Assembly (NCBI RefSeq): GCF_000024945.1
Contig: NC_013520.1
Location: forward strand, 172,001 to 236,000
Reading direction: 5' to 3'
Length of the DNA: 64,000 bases
Source of the DNA: Veillonella parvula DSM 2008
GTDB lineage: Bacteria > Bacillota > Negativicutes > Veillonellales > Veillonellaceae
Shown here in pieces: positions 17,069 to 25,371 of the stretch. Each line of letters begins with the position of its first letter. Position 1 is the first letter of the stretch. Both the position numbers and the translations under genes were made by a program. Below the pieces are notes generated by a model. That model was not told the DNA's origin. It worked only from the letters and a program-made list of their open reading frames with translations, and did no database searches.

Positions 17069-18673
17069 ATGGTACAGCAGCAATTACCTACTGGTTTCCG
17101 CGATGATATAGGGATCGTAGCAGAGCGTAAGGATGATGTGAGTCAATATGTGCTCGGTCTTTGTCGAAATCGTCAATACACAAAGATCTCTACGCCTCTT
17201 GTAGAGTACAAAGATGTATTCAATGGCTATGCAATGGGGCGCGGTCAGCATATGTACGAATTTATGGATAGTTCTGAAGTGTCCGTCGTAATTCGTCCTG
17301 ATTTAACAATGCCTATTGGTCGTTTCTTAGCGACTACAAATATTGAATTGCCTCGCACGTTCTACTACTTGGGCGATGTATTTATGAAAAATAAAAAGCA
17401 TCGTGGCGATGTTAACCAAGTGACGCAAGGTGGCATTGAAATGGTGGGCTATAAAGGGCTTGAGGCTGAGCAAGAGTGCTTCAAGATTATTAAAGAGGTG
17501 AATGAAGCTCAATTGGGCAATAGTTTATTGCTCGAAATTGGGGATGCTCGTTTTTCTCGTGCTATTACCGATGCTCTTGGACTCAGTGATGATGAAAAAG
17601 CAGAGCTCTTAGAGGCTTTATTTACTAAATATTTGCCACGATATAACGAGTTGATTTCTGACTTTAAAAATAGTGCGCTATATCCATTCTTAACTGTATG
17701 GCCTCGCTTGTTTGGTACGGTTCAAGATATTAAGGATGAGCTAAATCAGATTATCTTGCCTGCAGCGGCGCAGCGCATTTTAGATAATCTCGTAGATATG
17801 GCAAATCAAGTGGAAGCAACGGGGCAACAGGTTCGCATCGATGTATCTACGGAACCGCTTCAATCCTATTACACAGGCCTTACGTTTAGAGGCTATGTGG
17901 ATGGCGTGTCTCAATACATCGTCAGCGGCGGTCGCTATGATGGCTTGCTATCTAGCTTTGATGGTACGCCGATGCCGGCAGTAGGGATGGCTTTTAATAT
18001 CGACGTCTTGACTGATGTTACCTTGCAGGGTGCAAGCAAAGCTCAAGATAACGATACATTACGTATCGCTCTTACGAAGGGGCGCGTAGAAAAGGATTTT
18101 ATTCCACTCCTAGAAACATGTGGCATTGACTGCGAGCCATTACATAATAAGGCGCGTAAGCTCATTATCTCTTTAGGCGATTCTATGGAGGTCATCCTTG
18201 CAAAGGGGCCAGATGTAACGACGTATTTGAAAAATGGTGTTGTTGACCTTGGCATCGTCGGTAGTGATGTGCTCGATGAACAAGACGATACAAGCTATGA
18301 AATGCTAGATTTACAAACGGGTAAATGCCAATTTATCTTGGCGTCCTTAGAGGGCTATGATCCTAAAGAAGGTCGCCGTCAACGCATTGGTACGAAATAT
18401 CCAACCATTACAAAACAGTATTTTGGAGCTCAAGATGTGGAAATCATCAAGATTGAAGGCTCTGTTGAGCTGGCCCCACTTGTAGGACTAGCAGATGCTA
18501 TCGTAGATATTACGGAAACGGGTACCACTTTGCGTGAAAACAATCTAGAAATCTTCGATTGGTTACAGCCCATATCTACACGCTTAGTAGCAAATCCATT
18601 AGCATTAAAACAAAAGCGAAACACCATTTTTAAGCTCATAGATCAGCTTTCAGAAGCAATTAATAAAAATTAA
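17069..18673 (+). CDS. hisZG: Fused ATP phosphoribosyltransferase HisZ-HisG
   Basis: About 534 residues from ATG 17069, chosen because AAAGGA lies 8 bases upstream; the 42-bp longer form has no ribosome site. Residues about 1-320 are HisZ, the catalytically inactive histidyl-tRNA synthetase paralogue that regulates HisG (TGFRDD start, class II motif 2 region VSVVIRPDLTMPIGRF, and VSGGRYDGLLSSF). Residues about 330-534 are a short-form HisG (RIALTKGRVEKDF, GIVGSDVLDE, PRPP loop VDITETGTTLRENNL). The enzyme makes phosphoribosyl-ATP, the first committed step of histidine synthesis. In most bacteria using short HisG, HisZ is a separate subunit; here both share one chain with an uninterrupted frame. 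Confidence 0.92.
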   Translation: MVQQQLPTGFRDDIGIVAERKDDVSQYVLGLCRNRQYTKISTPLVEYKDVFNGYAMGRGQHMYEFMDSSEVSVVIRPDLTMPIGRFLATTNIELPRTFYYLGDVFMKNKKHRGDVNQVTQGGIEMVGYKGLEAEQECFKIIKEVNEAQLGNSLLLEIGDARFSRAITDALGLSDDEKAELLEALFTKYLPRYNELISDFKNSALYPFLTVWPRLFGTVQDIKDELNQIILPAAAQRILDNLVDMANQVEATGQQVRIDVSTEPLQSYYTGLTFRGYVDGVSQYIVSGGRYDGLLSSFDGTPMPAVGMAFNIDVLTDVTLQGASKAQDNDTLRIALTKGRVEKDFIPLLETCGIDCEPLHNKARKLIISLGDSMEVILAKGPDVTTYLKNGVVDLGIVGSDVLDEQDDTSYEMLDLQTGKCQFILASLEGYDPKEGRRQRIGTKYPTITKQYFGAQDVEIIKIEGSVELAPLVGLADAIVDITETGTTLRENNLEIFDWLQPISTRLVANPLALKQKRNTIFKLIDQLSEAINKN

Positions 18674-18745
18674 TAAATAAGATGTAGAGTGAATCATATA
18701 TTTAACTAGCAATACGGATAGATCAAGTAGGAAGAAGGATGACAG

Positions 18746-20023
18746 ATGAAAATATATAAGGAATCATTAGAGGCGATGCTTGCCATCGTACGGGATTACA
18801 CACAGCAAACTACAGATATGGAGATCGAGCGTTGGGTGAACGATATCATCGCTGATGTCCGTACTAACGGTGATGCGGCGCTCAAAGCGTATTCTGAAAA
18901 ATTTGACGGTGTTTCCATTGAAGATTTTAAGGTACCTCAAGAGGAAATCGACGCAGCTTATGAGTCTTTATCTGATGATTTGAAAGCCGCATTATTAAAG
19001 GCAAAGGCAAACATTACAGAATTCCACAGCCGTGAAATCGAGCAGGGCTTTGTGGACATGGATACACCAGGTATCATCCGCGGTCAAAAGGTGATTCCCT
19101 TGGCTCGCGTTGGTCTCTACGTTCCTGGAGGTACGGCCGCGTATCCTTCCACCATTATCATGACTGCTTTGCCTGCAAAAATCGCAGGCGTAAAAGAAAT
19201 CGTCATGGTTACGCCGCCTCAAAAGGATGGCATTAATCCTGCCGTATTAGGTGCCGCAAAGCTTGCCGGCGTTGATGCGGTATATCAAGTGGGCGGTGCC
19301 CAAGGTGTGGCGGCCCTCGCTTATGGTACGGAAACGATTCCAAAGGTAGATAAAATCGTAGGTCCTGGCAATATTTACGTGGCAACGGCAAAACGTCAAG
19401 TGTTTGGTCAAGTCGATATCGACATGATTGCGGGCCCAAGTGAAATTGGTGTTATCGCCGATGACAGCGCAAATCCAGTGCATCTCGCAGCAGATCTCTT
19501 ATCCCAAGCGGAACATGACCCTCGTGCGCGCGCCATTATGGTGACTACCAGTGAAAGCTTAGCAAATGCCGTATCCGATGAGGTAGAACGTCAACTTAAA
19601 TCGTTACCTCGTGAAAGTATCGCTCGTCCAGCTATTGAAAACAACAGTTATATTGCAATTATGAACAGCATTGAAGACATGTTCACGGTAATGAACGAAG
19701 TGGCGCCAGAGCATTTGGAAATCCAATTGCCAGATCCAATGAATTATATGAGCCTCGTGCAAAATGCAGGCTCCGTATTCCTCGGTGCCTATGCATCAGA
19801 GCCGTTGGGCGATTATTTAGGTGGTACAAACCACGTATTGCCTACTAGTGGCACAGCTAGATTCTCATCTCCACTTGGCGTATATGATTTCGTGAAACGC
19901 ACGTCTTTCACACAATTTACGAAAGAACGTTTAGAAGAAGTGGCAAAACACATTACTACATTGGCTCGTACGGAAGGCCTCGAAGCACATGCTCGTGCCA
20001 TCGAAGTACGATTTGAAAAATAG
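18746..20023 (+). CDS. hisD: Histidinol dehydrogenase
   Basis: 425 residues, normal HisD length. Family motifs are present: VPGGTAAYPST near residue 128, the IVGPGNIYVATAKR segment, IDMIAGPSEIGVI, LSQAEHDPRARA with a zinc ligand, and APEHLEIQ. It oxidises L-histidinol to histidine in two NAD+-dependent steps with zinc. Located 72 bp after hisZG. The mid-gene is GC-richer than the spacers, as for the other his genes. Confidence 0.95.
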   Translation: MKIYKESLEAMLAIVRDYTQQTTDMEIERWVNDIIADVRTNGDAALKAYSEKFDGVSIEDFKVPQEEIDAAYESLSDDLKAALLKAKANITEFHSREIEQGFVDMDTPGIIRGQKVIPLARVGLYVPGGTAAYPSTIIMTALPAKIAGVKEIVMVTPPQKDGINPAVLGAAKLAGVDAVYQVGGAQGVAALAYGTETIPKVDKIVGPGNIYVATAKRQVFGQVDIDMIAGPSEIGVIADDSANPVHLAADLLSQAEHDPRARAIMVTTSESLANAVSDEVERQLKSLPRESIARPAIENNSYIAIMNSIEDMFTVMNEVAPEHLEIQLPDPMNYMSLVQNAGSVFLGAYASEPLGDYLGGTNHVLPTSGTARFSSPLGVYDFVKRTSFTQFTKERLEEVAKHITTLARTEGLEAHARAIEVRFEK

Positions 20024-20041
20024 ATTAGAAAATAGATTTGG

Positions 20042-20063
20042 AATCTATATTTAAATATAGATT
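20042..20063. repeat. 22-bp perfect palindrome between hisD and hisB
   Basis: AATCTATATTT followed directly by its exact reverse complement. A second short inverted repeat (CTATAT/ATATAG) follows at about 20076-20096. Function unknown; it may be an mRNA processing or stability hairpin. Confidence 0.5.
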
Positions 20064-20117
20064 GAGATAAAGATTGCTATATATTTTTTAATATAGTTTT
20101 GATAGATAGAGGTCGCT

Positions 20118-20708
20118 ATGATACGCACAGGCACGGTGCAACGCACCACTCAAGAAACAGATATTACAGTAGAAATTACCCTTGATGGGGCGCAAACGAG
20201 CTCCATCTCGACCGGGATTGGCTTCTTTGACCATATGTTGACGCTCTTAGCGAAGCACGGCCGTTTTGGCCTTATGGTAGAGGCAAAGGGCGATACATAT
20301 GTGGATGCTCATCATACGGTTGAGGACGTTGGACTTGCCTTAGGGCAGGCTTTGGTAAAAGCCCTTGGCGACAAGGCCGGCATCGAGCGTTACGGCGATG
20401 CGTGGGTTCCTATGGATGAAGCATTGACGCAAGTTGTCATCGATTTGAGCGGTCGTCCGTACCTCGTTTTTCAAGGGGAATGGAGTACGCCGGTTTTAGG
20501 TGGCAACTTTGAAACAGAGCTGGTGGAGGATTTCTTCCAAGCTCTTGCTATGAGCACCGCTATGAACTTACATGTGCGCAATTTATATGGTCGCAATACA
20601 CATCACATTATTGAAAGCATGTTTAAGGCAACGGGCCGTGCATTGCGTAAAGCAGTTACTATTAATCCGGATATCCAAGGGGTTAACTCTACAAAGGGCG
20701 TTATTTAA
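20118..20708 (+). CDS. hisB: Imidazoleglycerol-phosphate dehydratase
   Basis: 196 residues, the monofunctional dehydratase without the phosphatase domain found in enteric HisB. Metal-binding motifs are visible: FFDHML near residue 37, [10 protein letters not shown] near 61, and [12 protein letters not shown] near 157. It converts imidazoleglycerol phosphate to imidazoleacetol phosphate. A GAGGTCGCT precedes the ATG. hisA starts 13 bp downstream. Confidence 0.95.
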   Translation: MIRTGTVQRTTQETDITVEITLDGAQTSSISTGIGFFDHMLTLLAKHGRFGLMVEAKGDTYVDAHHTVEDVGLALGQALVKALGDKAGIERYGDAWVPMDEALTQVVIDLSGRPYLVFQGEWSTPVLGGNFETELVEDFFQALAMSTAMNLHVRNLYGRNTHHIIESMFKATGRALRKAVTINPDIQGVNSTKGVI

Positions 20709-20721
20709 TAAAGGAGAATGT

Positions 20722-21444
20722 ATGATTTTTCCAGCTATAGATTTACAAGATGGGCGCAGTGTTCGCTTGTATAAAGGCGATTTCGCACAGGAAACGGTCA
20801 TCAATCCTGATCCAGTAGATCAAGCGAAACAATATGAGGCAGCTAAAGTGGGAGCCTTGCACCTCGTCGATTTAGATGGTGCCAAGGCGGGCAAGCCTGT
20901 AAATGTAGACATTGTAAAAGCAGTGCGTGCAGCTTTCACAGGTATCCTTGAAATTGGAGGCGGCATCCGAGATAAAGAGGCCGTTGACCTCTATTTGAGT
21001 TTGGGCGTAGATCGGGTTATCTTAGGATCTGTAGCGCTTAAAAATCCAAAACTCACGAAGCAGGTCATCGCTGAATACGGTGCGGAGCACATCGTTATTG
21101 GTGTAGATGGAAAAAATGGCAAGGTTGCTGCTGAAGGTTGGCTCGACCAATCCGACGTGCCGATGACCGATTTAATCGGTGCCATGATTGAAGGGGGCGC
21201 AAAGTATTTTATCGTTACCGACGTAGACAGGGACGGTACGATGCAGGGCGCCAATGAAGAGTTACTTGGAAATTTACAAAAAGAATTCCCTACAGCACGC
21301 ATCGTTGCCTCTGGTGGCGTCCGTAATCTAGAGGATATTAAATCGCTAGAACAAAAAGGCGTTATGGATAGTATTGTTGGTAAGGCTTTGTACGAGGGCA
21401 CGATTACGCTAGAGGAAATCGGCGAGTACAATCAGCAGAAATAA
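20722..21444 (+). CDS. hisA: ProFAR isomerase (HisA)
   Basis: 240 residues of a half-barrel-repeat TIM barrel: MIFPAIDLQDGRSVRL at the start with catalytic Asp8, GGGIRDKE, and a second half with TDVDRDGTMQG (catalytic Asp) and ASGGVRNLED. It isomerises ProFAR to PRFAR. ATG 20722 follows AAAGGAG directly; a longer frame open from 20572 only overlaps hisB. Strong sequence relation to HisF below. Confidence 0.95.
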   Translation: MIFPAIDLQDGRSVRLYKGDFAQETVINPDPVDQAKQYEAAKVGALHLVDLDGAKAGKPVNVDIVKAVRAAFTGILEIGGGIRDKEAVDLYLSLGVDRVILGSVALKNPKLTKQVIAEYGAEHIVIGVDGKNGKVAAEGWLDQSDVPMTDLIGAMIEGGAKYFIVTDVDRDGTMQGANEELLGNLQKEFPTARIVASGGVRNLEDIKSLEQKGVMDSIVGKALYEGTITLEEIGEYNQQK

Positions 21445-21475
21445 TAGAAATGACTGTGATGCTCTTAAATTAATT

Positions 21476-21608
21476 ATTGGCTGTAACCAATGGAATATTG
21501 TGCATAATCAATAAATATATTGTGTATAGTCAATGAAATATGTTGAGTATAACTGTTGAAATGTATTGGGCGTAACAGCTGAATTATATTGAGTGACACT
21601 CGATGGAA
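21476..21608. repeat. Degenerate 21-23-bp tandem repeat between hisA and hisF
   Basis: Six imperfect units of 21-23 bp, each starting ATTG or GTTG (first unit ATTGGCTGTAACCAATGG). The first three units carry a dyad ATTG-N6/8-CAAT; later ones decay. The array fills nearly the whole hisA-hisF spacer and runs to the hisF ribosome site. Confidence 0.7.
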
Positions 21609-21617
21609 AGGAGCTTT

Positions 21618-22376
21618 ATGTTAGCGAAACGGATTATTCCCTGCCTAGATGTAGATGATGGGCGCGTAAAAAAAGGGGTTAACTTTGTTAATCTCGTAGA
21701 TGTAGGCAGTCCCGTAGATATTGCGGCCTCCTATGAACAGCAACAGGCAGATGAGCTCGTATTTTTAGATATTACGGCCACCGTTGATGCGCGGACCACT
21801 ATGCGCGATGTGGTACAAGAAATCTCCACACAAGTATTTATGCCACTCACCGTGGGTGGCGGTATCAAGAGTATTGATGATATGATTGCTTTGTTAAAAG
21901 CTGGTGCGGACAAGGTATCTTTGAACTCTGCGGCTCTTGCTAACCCTGAGCTCATCACAGAAGGGGCTCAAAAGTTTGGCAATCAATGTATGGTGGTAGC
22001 CATTGATGTGAAAACAGATGAAGAAACTGGCGAATGGTATGTCTATACTCATGGCGGTCGTAAGCGTACAGAATGGAAAGCTCTAGATTGGGCAAAAGAG
22101 GCCGTAGCTCGTGGAGCAGGGGAATTGCTAGTAACGAGTATGGACAAAGATGGTACAAAATCCGGCTTTGATATTGAACTATATAAGGCCATAGAGTCCG
22201 TCGTAAATGTACCTATCATCGCATCTGGAGGGGCAGGTAAGGTTGAGGATTTTGTGGACCTTTTTGAGCAAACCGGTGTTACCGGTGCACTGGCAGCATC
22301 TATATTCCACTTTGGAGAAGTTAAAATTCCTGAACTCAAACAAGAACTACGAGCTCATGGAATTACAGTACGCTAA
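21618..22376 (+). CDS. hisF: Imidazole glycerol phosphate synthase, cyclase subunit
   Basis: 252 residues starting [20 protein letters not shown], the canonical HisF start with catalytic Asp11. AAAGGAG lies just upstream; the ATG at 21603 lies before this site. The second-half motif [11 protein letters not shown] contains the other catalytic Asp, and [11 protein letters not shown] closes the barrel. HisF uses ammonia from HisH to make IGP and AICAR. HisH is not adjacent: it is encoded 2.1 kb downstream, after hisC. Confidence 0.95.
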   Translation: MLAKRIIPCLDVDDGRVKKGVNFVNLVDVGSPVDIAASYEQQQADELVFLDITATVDARTTMRDVVQEISTQVFMPLTVGGGIKSIDDMIALLKAGADKVSLNSAALANPELITEGAQKFGNQCMVVAIDVKTDEETGEWYVYTHGGRKRTEWKALDWAKEAVARGAGELLVTSMDKDGTKSGFDIELYKAIESVVNVPIIASGGAGKVEDFVDLFEQTGVTGALAASIFHFGEVKIPELKQELRAHGITVR

Positions 22377-22543
22377 AACAGATTTAAAAAATTATTATCT
22401 CTCGTAAGTTCTTTACTGGTCTATATGTTCAGAGTTAGTTAAATAGTTTGTTTATAGATAAACAGAATAGAAATAGCAATAGATAGAGATACAAGCTAAT
22501 ATAGGATAACAGATTGGTGATTACTTTTAATAAAGGATAGAAT

Positions 22544-22861
22544 ATGAAACCGGATTTTGAAAAAGGAAATGGCTTGTTGCCAACGGTTGTGCAGGATGCG
22601 GAGACAAAGGACGTCCTCATGGTGGCGTGGATGAACGAAGAAAGCTTTCACAAAACACTAGAAACAAGGGAAACGTGGTTTTGGTCTCGATCTCGTCAAG
22701 AACTATGGCATAAAGGTGGGACTAGCGGCAATGTGCAGCATGTGGTGAGTATGGCCTTAGATTGTGATGGAGATACCTTGCTCATTCAAGTTAAGCCTGA
22801 AGGTCCTGCCTGTCATACCGGGCGTACAAGCTGTTTCTTTAATGAAGTAGAACGGAGTTAA
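22544..22861 (+). CDS. hisI: Phosphoribosyl-AMP cyclohydrolase
   Basis: 105 residues, monofunctional. Typical motifs: [42 protein letters not shown], and the metal site [11 protein letters not shown] with Cys residues in [13 protein letters not shown]. It opens the adenine ring of PR-AMP. It ends two bases before hisE. Confidence 0.95.
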   Translation: MKPDFEKGNGLLPTVVQDAETKDVLMVAWMNEESFHKTLETRETWFWSRSRQELWHKGGTSGNVQHVVSMALDCDGDTLLIQVKPEGPACHTGRTSCFFNEVERS

Positions 22862-22863
22862 AC

Positions 22864-23190
22864 ATGGCACAGCAAACACTGAACGAATTATACGAAATTA
22901 TTAAAAACCGTAAGGCACAGCCAAAGGAAGGTTCTTATACGAATTATTTATTCGACAAAGGACTAGATAAAATTTTGAAAAAGGTGGGGGAAGAGGCAAC
23001 GGAAGTCGTTATCGCCGCAAAAAATGAAGATCCACAAGAACTGATTTACGAAACGGCAGACGTGTTATATCACTTGCTTGTGTTATTAGTAGAGAAAAAT
23101 ATTCCATACGAAGCCATTGAAGCTGAGCTGGCGAGCCGCGAAGGGGTCGTTAGCAAGACTACGGATCGCCCAGAAATTACAAATTTATAA
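22864..23190 (+). CDS. hisE: Phosphoribosyl-ATP pyrophosphatase
   Basis: 108 residues of the all-helical MazG-like fold: SYTNYLFDKGLDKILKKVGEEATEVVIAAKN, followed by YETADVLYHLLVLL with the acidic metal ligands. It hydrolyses PR-ATP to PR-AMP. It begins two bases after hisI, so the two steps fused in enteric HisIE are separate, adjacent genes here. A strong terminator follows. Confidence 0.95.
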   Translation: MAQQTLNELYEIIKNRKAQPKEGSYTNYLFDKGLDKILKKVGEEATEVVIAAKNEDPQELIYETADVLYHLLVLLVEKNIPYEAIEAELASREGVVSKTTDRPEITNL

Positions 23191-23213
23191 TGTATATCCT
23201 ATTATGAGCTCAG

Positions 23214-23249
23214 ACATATGAGCTCTGGTGGAGTTCATATGTGTTTTTT
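23214..23249 (+). terminator. Terminator between hisE and hisC
   Basis: 12-bp stem ACATATGAGCTC/GAGTTCATATGT (23214-23225/23231-23242) with one G-U pair, loop TGGTG, and a run of six T. It should end most transcripts after hisE, so hisC-hisH may need their own promoter. Confidence 0.75.
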
Positions 23250-23253
23250 ATGT

Positions 23254-23284
23254 GTTATATGAGTTATATGCGTTATATGCGTTA
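23254..23284. repeat. 9-bp tandem repeat upstream of hisC
   Basis: Three copies of GTTATATG(A/C) and a partial fourth, directly after the hisE terminator and before the hisC ribosome site. Confidence 0.6.
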
Positions 23285-23308
23285 AGGAATAGATAGAAAG
23301 GATAGCCT

Positions 23309-24385
23309 ATGAAAGAGATAATTCGCACATTGAAGCCTTATATACCTGAGGAGCCGGCTGAAGCGGTGAAAGAGCGCCTTGGTATCGACAGATTGGTGCG
23401 CTTGTCGGCAAATGAAAATCCATACGGCACATCGCCATTGGTACGGGAGGCTATCCTTAGTTATGTAACACATAATGATGCCAACTACTATCCGGATGGT
23501 AATGCTACCGATTTGCGCATGAAATTAGCGAATTACTGGCAGGTGCAACCTGAGCAACTCGTCATCGGCGTAGGTCTAGATGAGGTGATCGCCATGGTCA
23601 ATAAAACATTGATTACCGCTGGTGACTCTATCGTAGTAAGCGTGCCAGCCTTTTCGGAATATGCCTTGAATGGTTTCGTGGAAGGTGCTGAGATTCGCGA
23701 GGTGCCAGCTGATTTTGAAACGGGGCAGTATGACTTTTCTGCTCTCGTGAATGCTGTAGATGAAACGACACGCCTCGTGTGGATCTGTAATCCTAATAAC
23801 CCAACGGGCACCTATGAGTCTGTTGAAGATATCCGCAAATTTGTAGCAGCTGTACCAAAGGATACCTTGGTCATCATAGATGAGGCGTATATCGATTTTG
23901 TCACTTCCGTAGCAGTTCCTACGGCACGTGCGCTCTTGGATGAGTTCCCTAATGTGGCTATCATGCGTACCTTCTCGAAGGCCTATGGCCTTGCCAACTA
24001 CCGTGTAGGCTACATGATGACACCTTTAGAATTGGCAAATTATATGCAAACCATTCGCTTGCCGTACAATCTGAATACCTTATCTCAAGTGGCTGCAGAA
24101 GCTGCTTTCGATGATCAAGAATTCTTGGCGAGAACGGTCTCTCAAAATGCAGAGGAACGGACAAAATGGGAAAGCCTCTTTGATGAACTAGGTATTCACT
24201 ACTATAAAAGCGAAGCAAATTTTATTTTCTTTGCATCGCCTGATGCGGAAGGCCTTGCAGATGCTTGGCTTAAATCAGGTTACCAAGTGCGCCGAGGTCA
24301 ACGAGAAGGATGGTTACGCCTTACAATTCCAATGCCTCAAGATGGGGATGTTATGCGCAAGATATTAAGAGATTTCATGAATTAA
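23309..24385 (+). CDS. hisC: Histidinol-phosphate aminotransferase
   Basis: 358 residues, fold-type I PLP enzyme. Visible: LSANENPYGTSP near residue 31, CNPNNPTGTY near 160, IIDEAYIDF near 193, and the PLP lysine in RTFSKAYGLANYRVGY near 220. It converts imidazoleacetol phosphate to histidinol phosphate with glutamate. AAAGGA precedes the ATG. It lies behind a terminator and a short repeat, apart from the hisZG-E block. Confidence 0.94.
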   Translation: MKEIIRTLKPYIPEEPAEAVKERLGIDRLVRLSANENPYGTSPLVREAILSYVTHNDANYYPDGNATDLRMKLANYWQVQPEQLVIGVGLDEVIAMVNKTLITAGDSIVVSVPAFSEYALNGFVEGAEIREVPADFETGQYDFSALVNAVDETTRLVWICNPNNPTGTYESVEDIRKFVAAVPKDTLVIIDEAYIDFVTSVAVPTARALLDEFPNVAIMRTFSKAYGLANYRVGYMMTPLELANYMQTIRLPYNLNTLSQVAAEAAFDDQEFLARTVSQNAEERTKWESLFDELGIHYYKSEANFIFFASPDAEGLADAWLKSGYQVRRGQREGWLRLTIPMPQDGDVMRKILRDFMN

Positions 24386-24463
24386 TTTGTACAGAATAAT
24401 GTATAATTTGTAATACGTTTTATTTTATCTTATCGTGTTTTACCCTATAGAATGGAGTTTATT

Positions 24464-25090
24464 ATGATTGCCATTATAGATTATGATGCAGGGAATACCT
24501 TCAATGTCCAGAAAGCCTTAGCTTACATCGGTCTTGAGGCAGTGCTAACGGCAGATCCTGAGACAATACTAAATGCTGATGGCGTTCTCTTGCCAGGTGT
24601 AGGCGCATATGCGCCAGCGATGGCAGTTCTAAAAGAGCATGGTTTAGTTGATGTCATTCATGAGGTAGTAAAGCGTGAAATTCCTTTATTAGGTATTTGT
24701 TTAGGAATGCAACTTTTATTTGAAGAATCTGAAGAATACGGCCCAACTCCTGGTTTAGGACTTATTCCAGGTAAGGTAAAAGAAATCCCTCGCGATCTAG
24801 GTCTTAGCGTGCCTCATATGGGTTGGAATAAAAATGTAGTACACCAGCCTCATAGTGCTTTTAGAAATGTAGATGATCAATATACATATTTCGTTCATTC
24901 CTATTATGTGGATACAGATCCTGAATATATCATATCTACTGCAAATTATGGTATCGATGTACCTGGAATTGTAGAACGAGGTAGAGTATATGGAATGCAA
25001 TTCCATCCTGAAAAAAGTGGTGTCGTAGGTCTAAATTTGTTGCGTACATTTGGGACTATTACAAAAACTTATAGAGCAGCAGGAGAATAG
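24464..25090 (+). CDS. hisH: Imidazole glycerol phosphate synthase, glutaminase subunit
   Basis: 208 residues, class I glutamine amidotransferase. Start MIAIIDYDAGN at ATG 24464 with GGAG upstream; an ATG 12 bp earlier overlaps this site. The nucleophile Cys is in LLGICLGMQLLFE (near residue 78), and the His-Glu pair is in GMQFHPEKSG near 185. It supplies ammonia to HisF. hisH often lies between hisB and hisA in other genomes; here it is the last gene. Confidence 0.94.
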   Translation: MIAIIDYDAGNTFNVQKALAYIGLEAVLTADPETILNADGVLLPGVGAYAPAMAVLKEHGLVDVIHEVVKREIPLLGICLGMQLLFEESEEYGPTPGLGLIPGKVKEIPRDLGLSVPHMGWNKNVVHQPHSAFRNVDDQYTYFVHSYYVDTDPEYIISTANYGIDVPGIVERGRVYGMQFHPEKSGVVGLNLLRTFGTITKTYRAAGE

Positions 25091-25150
25091 GGATATAGCT
25101 ATCTTTCATTACAGATAGGAATAAGTCATTCAGTAACCAATATATCTAGG

Positions 25151-25190
25151 ATAATAACGGCATCTCATAGGTGGAGAATGCCGTTATTAT
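25151..25190 (+). terminator. Hairpin terminator after hisH
   Basis: 13-bp perfect stem ATAATAACGGCAT/ATGCCGTTATTAT (25151-25163/25178-25190), with an inner CTC/GAG pairing in the loop. The T-run is weak. Confidence 0.55.
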
Positions 25191-25232
25191 GCTTTATAGT
25201 TATACTTAACTTTCAAAATGAGAAATTAATAA

Positions 25233-25260
25233 TTGACACCTTGTTGATTAGTTATATAAT
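25233..25260 (+). promoter_or_regulatory. Promoter of cstA
   Basis: TTGACA (25233-25238), 16-bp spacer, TATAAT (25255-25260): consensus boxes. The leader of roughly 105 nt contains a 10-bp stem with one G-U pair, GTGGCATGGA/TCCATGTCAC (25295-25304/25341-25350), ending ten bases before the ribosome site. Confidence 0.75.
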
Positions 25261-25371
25261 AATGTTGTAAGTACTAACATTTTAGGAAGCCATTGTGGCA
25301 TGGATACGATACATAAGTTTTATCAGTAATATTCATATACTCCATGTCACGTGATTATTGGAGGTGTTTAT

